64,000 nucleotides of DNA from Paracamarosporium sp. OC-R06-R3 (Eukaryota > Ascomycota > Dothideomycetes > Pleosporales > Didymosphaeriaceae). Numbering within the stretch: position 1 is the stretch's first letter; every line of letters begins with the position of its first letter. This document shows, piece after piece, positions 48,472 to 58,823 of the stretch. The position numbers and the translations under genes are program-made. The notes below the pieces were generated by a model. That model saw nothing but the letters and a program-made list of their open reading frames with translations. It did not search any database and had not been told where the DNA came from. Where the stretch lies: the NCBI GenBank assembly GCA_019828545.1, contig JACVRA010000166.1:232513-296512 (forward strand), read 5' to 3'.

Positions 48472-49368
48472 ATAAGAATAGATTCAGGATCGAAAGACAG
48501 CATTAGTACATAAGAATTGCATTTCTAACGGCGTTTTGGGTGTGCGAGTACGGCGGTATGAACATGGTTTTGACCGAATGGGTGGAGCGCTTCATGGTTG
48601 GAGTGGGATGTGTGTTTTGAGCATATATGCGTGTGTTGTTGTATGTTTATAGTTACGCAATCTTGCACCATCTGTAGGCTTATACTATGTTCATACACTT
48701 GTTGAATGGCAGTACAGTGTCAGCGCGCTTCAGCTTTACGATACTGTGAAGCCCGAAATGTTGAGACTTAGGTTTGAGGGATTTTACGAGGCTATTCATT
48801 CATATGAAAGCAAATGCTATTGAAATACTCCTTCAACATGTTAGATCTGGGATCTGAAATTTATTTCTGTGTTAATACCTGCCGCTATCGTATTTTCATA
48901 ATACCAAATCCATGACATTCCCTTCTTCAACCAAATATTCGTAGCCACGTGCACCATAGAATCAACCATATTCTATCTGTTTGTTCGTGGACCAAAGTTG
49001 CACCAGGCATATGAACGTAGACAAATGTCAACATCAAAGACTAGAGTTCTCGCAAAAAGATTGTTAGTATCAAATGAAAACCATGGTAATTCTTTTTAGG
49101 AGTACAAGAAACCAACCCGGTCGAATATTCCCGTATCGACAACTAACAAACAGATACATCGTGGATTCTGTGTGTGCGCCAACAAAACACGCTTGTGCAC
49201 AAACAGTCCGACCCTGTTTGATACTGTCAATTAATATCATGCTTCTGTATCATTTTGTTTTACTCACAAACGGCAAACTACGTCCGTTGAACATGTACAA
49301 AAGCGTACAGAGAACTTGCTATACGGCCTTCCTGCTCCCACACAGTGTCAGATACATAGCTGGACACG
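48472..49368. other. Intergenic spacer
   Basis: AT-rich at 48780-49000. No supported gene. Confidence 0.5.
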
Positions 49369-50309
49369 ATGGCGATGAGCAACGGAATTCCAAACGGAAA
49401 CCCAAGAATCTCACTCGATGACTGGGACAACACCAACAGGGGCAATGAGCGGGACAGAAACGACAGGGACAACACATGGGACACCATCGACAGGGGCAAT
49501 GACTGGAGCGCCATCAACCAGCCTGGTTCAGAGCTGTTCATGCCTGAGATTAACATCGATGGATCTCCAGGACATTTCGGAGCACGATTCGAAAACGACC
49601 TTATGCGCACTAGGGCACAGAACACACCTCATTCAGAGCAGTCCAGATCTCCTGTAGCCTCACCCGTTCCCTGGGGTAGCCAAAACAATCAACCTTCACC
49701 TATTCCCTGGAGTGTTCCAAGCAATCGAGCTTCAGATATCCCATCGGGTAGTCCAAACAATCCAAATTCAGATATCCCATCGGGTGGTCCAAACAATCCA
49801 GCTTCACAAGATCCCTTAGGTAGCGAAATCAATGCAGCTCCTCGTGCTTCCGCAATACCAGCTCCAGCCCTACTACCAGACGATATGCAAGGCGTGATCG
49901 AAACAGCAGTCAAAACCGCCCTCGCAAATGCAATGCCCGCGCTCGAGAAAGACATCATCAAGATGTTGCAAGACCTTTTCCGGAAGATGGCGCAATTGGA
50001 GAACAACAGATCTGCTGAGCTTGACGAATGGCTAGCAGAGCGCTTTGCGAACAGGGACACCCAGGTCCAGCAGAACGAGGAACTTCTGAGGAGCGGAGAT
50101 GGAGGTGATGATGGGGAGATTCAACGAGACAAAGATGCATCGACGACTACGGGAAAGGGAACATCTCCAGGCAAAGAAGTAGGGACGTCGGGATCCGTGA
50201 AGCAGAAAGTGGTAAGTCAAAAGGACTTTGATGAATTTCGCAGTAACACTAACGTCGTTTGTAGAGCAAGAGAAAGTCTCTCATGCAGCTTTTTGGAATG
50301 AAGAAGTGA
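49369..50309 (+). CDS. Repeat-bearing polar protein, unknown
   Basis: Exons 49369-50211 and 50265-50309, with a 53-nt intron, give 295 aa; the last exon adds SKRKSLMQLFGMKK. The N-terminus is rich in Asn, Asp and Arg (NTNRGNERDRNDRDNTWD). The middle has two near-identical 36-bp tandem units (49732-49767 and 49768-49803, each encoding SDIPSGxPNNPx) plus degenerate copies before them. Next is an Ala-rich helix (IETAVKTALANAMPALEKDI) leading to a likely coiled coil (MLQDLFRKMAQLENNRSAELDEWLAERF). The tail is basic. No signal peptide, and I recognise no family. Confidence 0.65.
49732..49803 (+). repeat. Two 36-bp tandem repeat units in coding sequence
   Basis: Two in-frame copies of a 12-codon unit (SDIPSG, Ser or Gly, PNNP, then Asn or Ala). 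Near identity of the DNA suggests recent duplication or gene-conversion exchange. Confidence 0.75.
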
Positions 50310-50403
50310 GTGAGAATATGAAGTCTTGATGCTATTATGTAGTCTACTACCAATATGAGAGAACTATTTACAGAAATCGAACCACAATCTTATAACCCTG
50401 AGA

Positions 50404-51217
50404 TCATTTTGACGCATCGATAATTCCCACAGGTGTCCCAATCCATTGGCTGTCGCGGATTTCGAGATCATTGGCAATAAAGTCCGCATTCTGCTCCAGG
50501 GTGGTAGTGTAGCGACTGGTGTTCATGACAGCCACAATCGACTTTCCAATCAGTGGAATGTGCTTGAGCCATGAGTCTTGCCACAATGGCGGCGTTCCAG
50601 CACTTGCTGTCAGCCGCGCGTGCGCACTCTTCGTTGGTACGCTGAAATCCGAGGACTCGGGTTTCATCATACTGGGACAGATCATGGACCAGTCGACCGT
50701 GTTGGGCGGAAGAGATTGGAGAAGGCGCAGGTTTTCGCGGTGAGTAATGAAGACAGGAACACTGCAAGTTTTTAGCTTCGATAATAGTGGACAGTCTAAG
50801 CTGCACTTACTGGTCCGACAGCATCGAATTTGCTCCTGGGTATTGCAAAACTCCCATTCCACCTAGGAACCAAGCCCTCAAAGGCTTCTTACGCTCTGCA
50901 CCCGCTTCCCGTACACCTTGCAGAATAGCGCTGAATATCTGTGGTAGGTCGCTTTTGCCCCAGGGAGTTATCGCTGCGACTCCGGCAGAACTGACAATAG
51001 CTTCACATTGGGTGTCTAGGATGGCCTTCTTGACCGCAGTTGAGTCGGTAGCATTGCCTTCGACAACAGAGAGTTGATTGTACACAGACTCTGGAAGCAG
51101 AGACTGAAGCTTCTTGGCGGATCGTACGTAGGCGACGACGCCGTGATCATGTGTTAGAAGTGCGGAAACAAGTCTAAGGCCAACGTTTCCGGTTGCTCCA
51201 ACAAGAAGTACCTTCAT
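50404..51217 (-). CDS. NAD(P)-binding Rossmann-fold protein (NmrA/SDR-atypical type)
   Basis: Exons (minus) 51217-50811 and 50761-50404, with a 49-nt intron, give 254 aa. It begins MKVLLVGATGNVGLRLVSAL, where the GxxGxxG-type motif binds NAD(P). An Arg follows the second strand (VVAYVRSAKKL), suggesting NADPH. VSSAGVAAITPWG and AWFLGGMGVLQYPGA match PF13460-type NAD(P)H-binding proteins. The splice joins MLSDH to VPVFITHRENL. Related proteins are redox sensors or small reductases, and the partner or substrate is unknown. No targeting signal. Confidence 0.85.
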
Positions 51218-51912
51218 AGTTGCGGGTATTGTGATGATGATTGTTCAATTGTTCAATGAGTCGATGCGGAGTCTGAGAACTGAGAGTGGCTGATGAGATG
51301 AAGATTTCATCGTGGCTCAAGAGTAAATAGTTATATCGTCACGGCTCGGTGCATCTTTCAGTAGTCACGGCTCGATCGGAGCTGGGTTAGCCCGCAATTA
51401 GGCGAGCTTACTAGCCTACAACAACTAGTGCAGCCTTAACGGTGAAGTTAGGCCGGCTCCGAAGCCCGCAGGTTCTTGTCCGATGCGATGAGTAAAATCG
51501 GAAGAAATGCAACAAGGCCTTTTGTCAGCGACTTCGCGCTTCGCGAACGAATCATGTCGAACAATTTGGGGTCGGCGCAACTCAAAACAGCCTTCCGAGT
51601 CGATCAGCCTACCGCTGTCTTTAGCTGTCCGAGTTTCACAGAGACGAGGCGGCGCAGTGCATGCGCTTGTCCTTTTCCGTTATGGCGACAATGACAACCT
51701 TCCCCTATTAGGAAAGGTGTACGAAGTACACCCAGTCAGTTCTTACGGGGCGTAGGTTTAACAATGCCACCGAACATCCAACACATGAAGAGGTGATAAT
51801 TCAAGCGTGGCATAAGTGCACATATAAATTTTTGAAAATGTTGTACAAAGAAAATTAAATCGAATCACCTGTCTTCAGATTCACGTCACCTCCACTATTG
51901 CAATAAACCAAG
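51218..51912. other. Promoter region between divergent genes
   Basis: A spacer between the NAD(P)-binding protein gene and the hemerythrin-like gene. A plus frame at 51476-51694 has no support. Confidence 0.5.
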
Positions 51913-52775
51913 ATGCCGTCTCAATGGGCAGACCAGCCTCGTTCACTTATCTCAACGCTTCCATTTTCCAAAGATGTTTGTTGGTTCATCCCTAAAAAGC
52001 TTTATATTACCTAACATACAAATACAGTCGTCCCATGCAGCGTATTATGTTGCGACTCAAATGTCACTAGCCCATAATGGCATTATTCGCGGGTTGAATA
52101 GCATCTACATTCAAGCTGCACATATACCCAAAGAAGAAACAAATACGATCCGGGACTTTCTTATCTATTGTCAATGTTGGAGCGAATCCATGCATCATCA
52201 CCATGATATGGAAGAGGAAATATTCTTTCCTAGCATCGAGAGGATTACAGGCATTCAAGGACTCATGGAACGCAACGTTGAACAGCACCGGGCCTTCACG
52301 CCAGGATTCGAAGCGTTCGATTCGTTTTCTCGGACATGTCTTCCTAAGGATTACGACGGGCAAAAGCTCAGGGATCTCATTGATGCGTTCGCGGAGCCAC
52401 TACATCGACATCTGCAGGACGAAATCGAGACACTGAAAGCTCTCGATAAATATGATAGCGAGCAAATACGTCAAGCATATAAGCAGTTTGAAAAGTCACT
52501 TATGAAGACCGATAATGTAGGATGTTCGCGCTCGGACCATTGTTGTAAATTTACTGACTCTGCATTAGTATCGAATAGCGCCACTTGTTTTCGGGACAGC
52601 TGACAGGAGTTTTGAGGGCGGAATGCACGACTTTCCAGGAGTGCCGTTTTTTGTACCTTACATCATTCACTACCTTTATGGTAGGCGATATCGAGGTGCT
52701 TGGCGGTTCAACCCAAGTACGATTTGGAGAGATCCACGAGAACTTCCTTTCACAAATTCACCAGCAACGAGATAA
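51913..52775 (+). CDS. Hemerythrin-like HHE-domain protein
   Basis: Exons 51913-51975, 52028-52516 and 52569-52775, with two 52-nt introns, give 252 aa. The protein starts MPSQWADQPRSLISTLPFSK. The four-helix HHE domain shows ligand-type residues in MSLAHNGIIRGLN, MHHHHDMEEEIFFP, VEQHRAF and LHRHLQDEIETL, as expected for a di-iron site. The last exon reads IAPLVFGTADRSFEGGMHDF, then YLYGRRYRGAWRFNPST, the usual end of the fungal family. These proteins may store or sense iron, oxygen or nitric oxide; the role here is inferred. The first donor (GTTTGT) is weak, but the join restores the family. Confidence 0.85.
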
Positions 52776-53972
52776 TGGCCATAGTATGATTGCTTCAACT
52801 GAAAAGTTCAATACGATTCCACTAAACGCTCACCATTAGTCGTGAACGTTATCGAATCAATTGTAGGAATTTTCGGACCTAAAAGGCGTTCAATTGGTAC
52901 AGGCGTAGACTTATTTTGTAAATGTGGTATCGGTGAATCAGAGTTATTCAAATAAATAAAGTATGTCACCGTGCATGACCCTCGAATCCGTGAACGCCCG
53001 AATATACCTTTAAACTACACATTTACAGTGTGTATTCCCAATGAGGTTGAAATGCTTTGGGAATTGTAGTCTTGCGTTGCCACCTTAGGAAATCGTACGA
53101 TCTATTCCAGAGTACTGTATGTAATTGAAATTATCTGAAATGCCAATATGCGACAAAGCAAATTCGACTGTCGCCTTCACGGCATTCATGCCATAGTAAC
53201 CGCAAAGATGTACTTATCTCGTCAATTTGCCAAGGATGATTTAAGAAACAGAGGTTTCGCTTAATCTTAAAAAATGGTAGTGCTTCCGGGCCAACGGATA
53301 CAGCTCAGTCTATCAGGCCAATTGCCGCGCTCCGGTATTCAGGTATTAGTAGTCAGAATTGTCTGTGCGCAGTAGCAAGACCTGTTCATTTGGCACTCTA
53401 CTTATATGCTAACGCTTCATAAGGTCAGTACCGCGCTGATGATGTGAGCCGTTCATCCTCACTAGAAGATTATCTCTTTCAACACAAGGTAAAATCGGAA
53501 GGGGTTTACTTTCCTTTGTAATTTCTTACAAGAATACTATGCTGAAGATCTTTTTCTACAACTTTCTCCTATAGATATAGCGAAAGATTACTCCTCATTA
53601 CGTTTACCCCATACTGACAAAAGCTCACTCTAGTTCAAAATTGAGCCATTATTGGTGGATTTCTGCCAAGATGTAAGCGTACTATCTCCCCCCCTTCCAC
53701 AAACGTCTAGCGTTGGGATTTACGGGATTTACAAGATGTGCCAAGGGGACCTCCCATACCAAAATCGTTCTAGCTACCGTTCTAATACTTCAAAATCCTC
53801 CCGATGCTAACCTGCACTTTTTACAGCAACCTACCTTATTCGCCAAAGGTGCTGGTATTTAGCGTTTGTCCTCGGGTACCGACAGCATCCAACCCGCGAC
53901 AACAGAACACACCATGAGATCAAATTCCTTTTCTCCTTGACATCTGTCCTTTCCTTCTACCTTCAGTCTATT
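52776..53972. other. AT-rich intergenic spacer
   Basis: No frame above 60 codons and no recognisable element. A run of seven C lies near 53690. Confidence 0.5.
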
Positions 53973-55370
53973 ATGATGGCGTACTCCTCTTCTCCGAGCA
54001 CACTAACTTGGCTGGTTCTTGCAGCCAGAGTTCGTAAGTCTATCTCCTATACAGCCACAAAATAGCGGTGTGCGTATGCCCCACAAGCTGCGATAGACTT
54101 AAGACCTATACACATTCAGGACTTTCCTCATACAACAATTCGTGGCTAGTCTAACAATATCCACGCACAGTCCTAGCCGTCGCACTGCGCTTCCTCACAA
54201 TACCCATACGATGGCTCAGCTGGGAAGGCGCAGCGACCCTTTCGAAGATATATTCTTCGTAGCTGTCAGAACAGTGCTGCGTCATTCTAATATTGCAGTC
54301 TTAAGATCTCTTTTCAAGTCCACGACAGAAGTGTACCGGGATTTCTGCAAGCAGACAGGCAGAGAACCTCGGAGTGTTACTGTGAAAGGAGTGCAGGCGC
54401 ATTGGATTGGCGACGAAAATGCGGACGTGGTAGTGCTCTATTTCTACGGTACGTAGCAATGTAAACCGGGATAAGAGAGTGATGGGTTATTACACAAGGA
54501 CGAAAAGATTGACAGGGTACAGGCGGCGGTTATACGCAACCCGCAAGCCCAGATCATTTCAAATACCTTGATGGCATTGCGAAGGACATCAATGCTGGTG
54601 CGACTGGTACCTTGTCGGTTTCGTTTTTGGTTCTGGCCTACAGTCTTGCACCCGAAGAAGCCGTTTTTCCGACTCAGCTCCGCGAAGCAACAGCAGCTCT
54701 CTCGCATCTCATTACGGTGTACCGCCGAAGCCCAGCAAATATCATGCTTGCAGGCGATTCTGCAGGCGGTGCTCTTGCACTAGCTCTACTTTCGCATATC
54801 CTGCACCCCAGGGCCGGTGTGCCGCGCGTGAACCTCCAAGTGCCTCTCCGCGGTGCTGTTCTTTACAGCCCGTGGGTCAGTTTCTCGACAAGTTTTGACA
54901 GCTATAAGCGAAATGCGGGATCGGACACACTCTCGGCGTCCTTTCTGAAGAAGTGGGCCACGATGTATCTGGGAGAGATGGATGCAGGGGACGAGCGTGA
55001 GGTGACGTGGGAAGTGAAAAGCAACGACATGTATCTCGAAGCTTTCCTTGCAGACCAGTCGTGGTGGAGTGGTCTTAACCAAGTCGTCAGCAGCGTGCTG
55101 GTGTGGGTCGGTGGAAAAGAACTTCTACACGACCCCGTAGTCGACTTTGTCTCCAGGGTGAAGGAAGGGTGGAAAGCCAAAGGTGGGTCAGAAGATGAAA
55201 TTCTGTTGATAGAAGGCAGAGGTGAAGCACACATCGGCCCGATTCTGAATGTGGCTCTGGGCAACAAAGGCAAGAAAAGCTCGCAGGTGGCAGTAGAAGC
55301 GTGGCTGTTGGATCGGCTCAGGTCTACTAAGTCTCCGGCAGTGGGGCTGAGTGCCGTGTCCGCGCCTTGA
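53973..55370 (+). CDS. Alpha/beta hydrolase (HSL-type), apparent frameshift in N-terminus
   Basis: Exons 53973-54033, 54171-54448 and 54533-55370 were my first joins; the last exon in fact begins at 54523, because the acceptor is at 54521-54522, so the intron is 54449-54522. The body has YFYGGGY (an oxyanion-hole motif, normally HGGG), the nucleophile elbow LAGDSAGGALALAL, and a C-terminal His region (EAHIGPILNVAL). The first exons read WLVLAARV joined to LAVALRFLTIPIRWLSWEGA, a membrane-anchor-like start. That frame runs into TAG at 54259-54261, while the catalytic frame, one step away, begins DPFEDIFFVAVRTVL. An ATG at 54211 could start a shorter protein in the catalytic frame. It is either a frameshifted gene, a short form, or a base error. 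Confidence 0.65.
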
Positions 55371-55607
55371 TAGAGGCCTAAGAGGTTAAAAGGGCGGCTA
55401 GGCTTTCCCTTTGCAAGTACGGCGCGGCCGTAGTGCCGGATAGCTTCCGACTAGTGCCATCAGCTTCGCAACTGGTGGAAGGTACACTAATCTATACCAA
55501 GAATTTTCGGACATGTCTCCGCAACACCAGTAACTCCAGACTCGTGAAGCTGTTTTCTTCTTTTTCTCTCAAGCCACAGTCATGTTGAGACGCACGAGCA
55601 AAGTATC

Positions 55608-57182
55608 ATGGCGACTACGACAACATCTCGGAGTGCCGTTGAGAGTTTCTCTTATCAAGCCGACTCAGGAGAGATCACTTACAACGTCTCCGTAGCCAAA
55701 GATGTCTTCACGCTGGTCTCGCAGGATGTCATGTGTGCCTACCCGATCAGCGATATCTACGCCCCGGCGAGCAGATACTTATTCTACGTTCTCCTGGTCC
55801 TTACCTTCCTTTCTATACGAATCCGATGGCTTTCCCACGTCTTCCTCGGAGCAGCCGTAGCATACGCAGCCTGTGCAGCCATCAATGCATTCATCATTAT
55901 CTCCCACCCTCCACATCTACAAGATCCACAAAACGTTACCATTCCATTTATTCCTAAAGATTTTAACTGGACCGCCGGCGTTGGTCCTTTGGAAGTTCTC
56001 GTCACAGACACGACAACCATCGAGATCCAGCCAGATGCTGTCGAGCTAGATATCGATCCCATCACCGCCATCGTGGTGACGGCCTGTCTCGTAGGATTAC
56101 CTCTCCAAATATGGTCGCGCACGATGCGCTCGTCTATCGTCATCCGATACATGCTACTCCTCTGGAACCTCACCATGCTAGCAGCATCCGTCTGCGCTCT
56201 TCTTGCCTGGCCAACGGCTAGCCTGTCATCCCCTCAATACCGCTTCTGCTACGCAGGCGTACTGGATGCCGACGTCCAAGCCAGCGACGGCTGGGACCCT
56301 AAGTACTGGGCGGGAAGCTGGAATGCTACGATCCACAATATCTTCGACCACCCACAAACGACGTGGCAGGAGCTCTCGAACAACTGCTTCTACCCATGTT
56401 TCAACACGACACAGATCATCAGACAGAGGTCGACGCTCAAAGCGGTGGTGGCGACGAGACACACTAAATTCGCGAAACTGCATAATCCCACAAGAGATGG
56501 GGTTGACGGGTTCGCACCGCTTATATACATCGCAATATGGGTGTTTAGTGTTGCGCAGATCTTCTTGTATCTTGTTTCGGTTCTGAGGCTGGGTAGTGCA
56601 GAGCTGCGATCGACAATCCACGAACCGCATCATCTTTGGCGGAAAAGGAAGCTTGTGTGGCGGCAGCTGGCATCGGACGCGATGCATAGCTGGTATACAA
56701 TCATGGCTATATGCCGCATCCCGCTACATATAAGGCGAAAAGTTCGGAGGAGAGAAGAAAGGCCTCTGCTTCGAGACCTAGTCCCCATTTTTCGGTTACT
56801 CATCGACGTCACTGCGTTGGTTATTCTAATCGCGGTGTTTCTTTTGTCACCTTGCATAGTCGTGGCATTCATCTGCTGGATTGAATGGTACATACGAAAC
56901 GACGGTTCAGCAAACGAATCTATCAATCAAGTAGGGCAATGGGCACCATTGGTATCTGTGGGTGTAGTTCTCTTGGCCTCTACAGTGTATCACTTGCTGC
57001 GAGAGCCGTTAGCTACTGAACACGAGATACGCCAAGAGATTGAAAAGAACGAGGTCAGTATACAGGAGCTCAAAGCGAAACTGGAGAAGGGCTACGGCGT
57101 CCATGATGTCGAGCTACGTACCCCTAGTGGTACGCTGTCGCGGCAGGTTTCGCAGCAGGAAAGACGACGCTGCTCTGTTTAA
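55608..57182 (+). CDS. Multi-pass membrane protein, unknown
   Basis: A single exon of 524 aa. Seven to eight membrane spans: residues about 57-75, 80-100, 150-170, 178-200, 304-326, 400-432 and 447-465 by eye. Two large non-membrane loops follow spans 2 and 4; the second contains several Cys and N-glycosylation sequons (NNCFYPCFNTT), suggesting an extracellular or lumenal side. The C-terminus is cytosolic and helical with heptads (IRQEIEKNEVSIQELKAKLE). No signal peptide. It resembles uncharacterised fungal membrane proteins, and I do not name a family. Confidence 0.75.
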   Translation: MATTTTSRSAVESFSYQADSGEITYNVSVAKDVFTLVSQDVMCAYPISDIYAPASRYLFYVLLVLTFLSIRIRWLSHVFLGAAVAYAACAAINAFIIISHPPHLQDPQNVTIPFIPKDFNWTAGVGPLEVLVTDTTTIEIQPDAVELDIDPITAIVVTACLVGLPLQIWSRTMRSSIVIRYMLLLWNLTMLAASVCALLAWPTASLSSPQYRFCYAGVLDADVQASDGWDPKYWAGSWNATIHNIFDHPQTTWQELSNNCFYPCFNTTQIIRQRSTLKAVVATRHTKFAKLHNPTRDGVDGFAPLIYIAIWVFSVAQIFLYLVSVLRLGSAELRSTIHEPHHLWRKRKLVWRQLASDAMHSWYTIMAICRIPLHIRRKVRRREERPLLRDLVPIFRLLIDVTALVILIAVFLLSPCIVVAFICWIEWYIRNDGSANESINQVGQWAPLVSVGVVLLASTVYHLLREPLATEHEIRQEIEKNEVSIQELKAKLEKGYGVHDVELRTPSGTLSRQVSQQERRRCSV

Positions 57183-57352
57183 TGAGGCAATCAGGCAAAT
57201 CCGACAGTCATGCAAGCCATAACACAAGTCACTAAAAGATGGCAGTGGATGTTGCTGTAAATAGTACCGCGACATAAGTTGCTTCCATTCTACACGAGTG
57301 TTCAGGCCATCTCCACTACAACACCCACTCAACCTTCATAGTCGCACCTATC

Positions 57353-58002
57353 TTACGGCGTCGTGGTGACATTCTTCTGCGGCCAGTTGATACCCTTGTC
57401 CTTCGCGCCTGAGTTGTTCAACCCAGCACACTGGTACAAACCCACTGGGTTGTTCGCCGTCGCGCGCATGTACTGCAAGTCAAGACACTCGGCCGGGCTC
57501 GATCCAGTAACACCAATACGGCCATCAGCCATGACAGTCCAGTTTTGGCCAGGCGCAGTGTCGGAGCATGTGTTCACGTAAACGTTGGCCATGTCCTTCC
57601 AGGCAGCTATTCACCCTCGTTAGCCGACCAAAACAGATTCTTATTGGGTAATGGGAAAGCCTACTCTTCGGGCCAGCGTCGAGGCACAGCGTCGGCGGGT
57701 CGGAGTTTGCGAGATAGATCTTGGAAGAGTTGGAGGTGAGGAGCCAGTGCTGGTCGGCCTTGTTGTTGACGGTGTTGCTGTTTGTCGAGAAGATTTCGTG
57801 TTAGTTCAGATTGAGTCCTTAGAGAATTTTGGTTAGCAACATACACTACAACAGTGCTCCCAGTTGTCGTTGCCTTCGCTTGCACGACAAATTTGGTGTC
57901 AACCATCGATTGGAGGTAGACTTTGTTGTAGCCCGCGGGTACAGCGACCTGGGCAAGGCCCGTAGCGGAGAGCGCGAACGCAATAATGGAGATAGTCAGC
58001 AT
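57353..58002 (-). CDS. Small secreted ricin-B-type lectin
   Basis: Exons (minus) 58002-57845, 57777-57665 and 57606-57353, with introns of 67 and 58 nt, give 174 aa. The signal peptide is MLTISIIAFALSATGLAQ. A single beta-trefoil domain follows, with two QxW-type motifs: DQHWLL after VNTVNNKA, and GQNWTVM. Cys pairs lie in LCLDAG, NTCSD, ECLDL and YQCAG. There is no attached enzymatic domain, so this is a sugar-binding lectin only, not a ribosome-inactivating protein. It probably binds galactose-type or fungal or plant glycans outside the cell. Confidence 0.85.
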
Positions 58003-58823
58003 GATGGCGATATGTCGTGTAGGTGTAGTTGCGTATAGATTTGGGCCGCGATACTTGGCGTGCGCAGGCGACGAGTGTTTATGTAGGCATGTTGCCCCAA
58101 AAAGCCCAGACTCATGACGAGTGAAATTTGAGTTTATGTATAAAGCTAATTAGCAGTCATGTTGCGCAAATGACTACCGGGTCTATGGAGCATGGGGAGC
58201 CCTTGCCTTCCTCGATACAGGTCGATATACAATTCGTCAGAAATTAATGGATTCATAAATTCACCTGTGAAATGCTGTAGATCCTGAGCGAACCAGGCGC
58301 TGTGTGGTAGATAACATTATTTTTGGCCATCTTTTGCTTTCGAGTTGTTATGACTTAATCTGCATGCCCCGGTTAGAAGGATAAAGTCCAGCTCTTCAAA
58401 CTGTGGAAGGACGCGAAGGTGCACGCACGTGCGTTCCCCGCATTCATATTGAGGGAACATGGGGCAAGACGCCCGGCAGTTGATACCAGTCGAGTCAAAG
58501 CTGGGCCGTCGCTCGGTCAGATTGTGTCGCTGTCCAGGTTTGGCTTCGAGTTAAACCAGGTCGAGCGACCACCCGAAAGGTTGAAAATAGTGGGACATTC
58601 GATGTGTAATTGTAGAAGAATGGATTCATGTGAATAATATAATATGAAGGGTCTAGTTTAGTCACTTAAGATGGATTGAGAGGAGTATGCTGGCTCAGTA
58701 GCTAAGAAAACACCAGAGTTGATATCCCTTTCCCCGTACACTATCCTTATATGGCGATGGGCCAATACGTGATTCAATATACAGTCAGATGCGCCGATGT
58801 TTGTTTCGTAGACGTCATAGAAT
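58003..58823. other. Intergenic spacer
   Basis: This is the promoter of the lectin gene and the 3' flank of the next minus-strand gene. No supported gene. Confidence 0.5.

Noticed and set aside
47664..48503. 279-codon open frame on the minus strand
   Set aside because: It is the antisense of the 896-aa protein's Ser/Pro-rich end; low-complexity codons leave the opposite strand open. No family features.
57353..58002. Ribosome-inactivating toxin because of the ricin-type domain
   Set aside because: Only a single beta-trefoil lectin domain is present, with no glycosidase chain.
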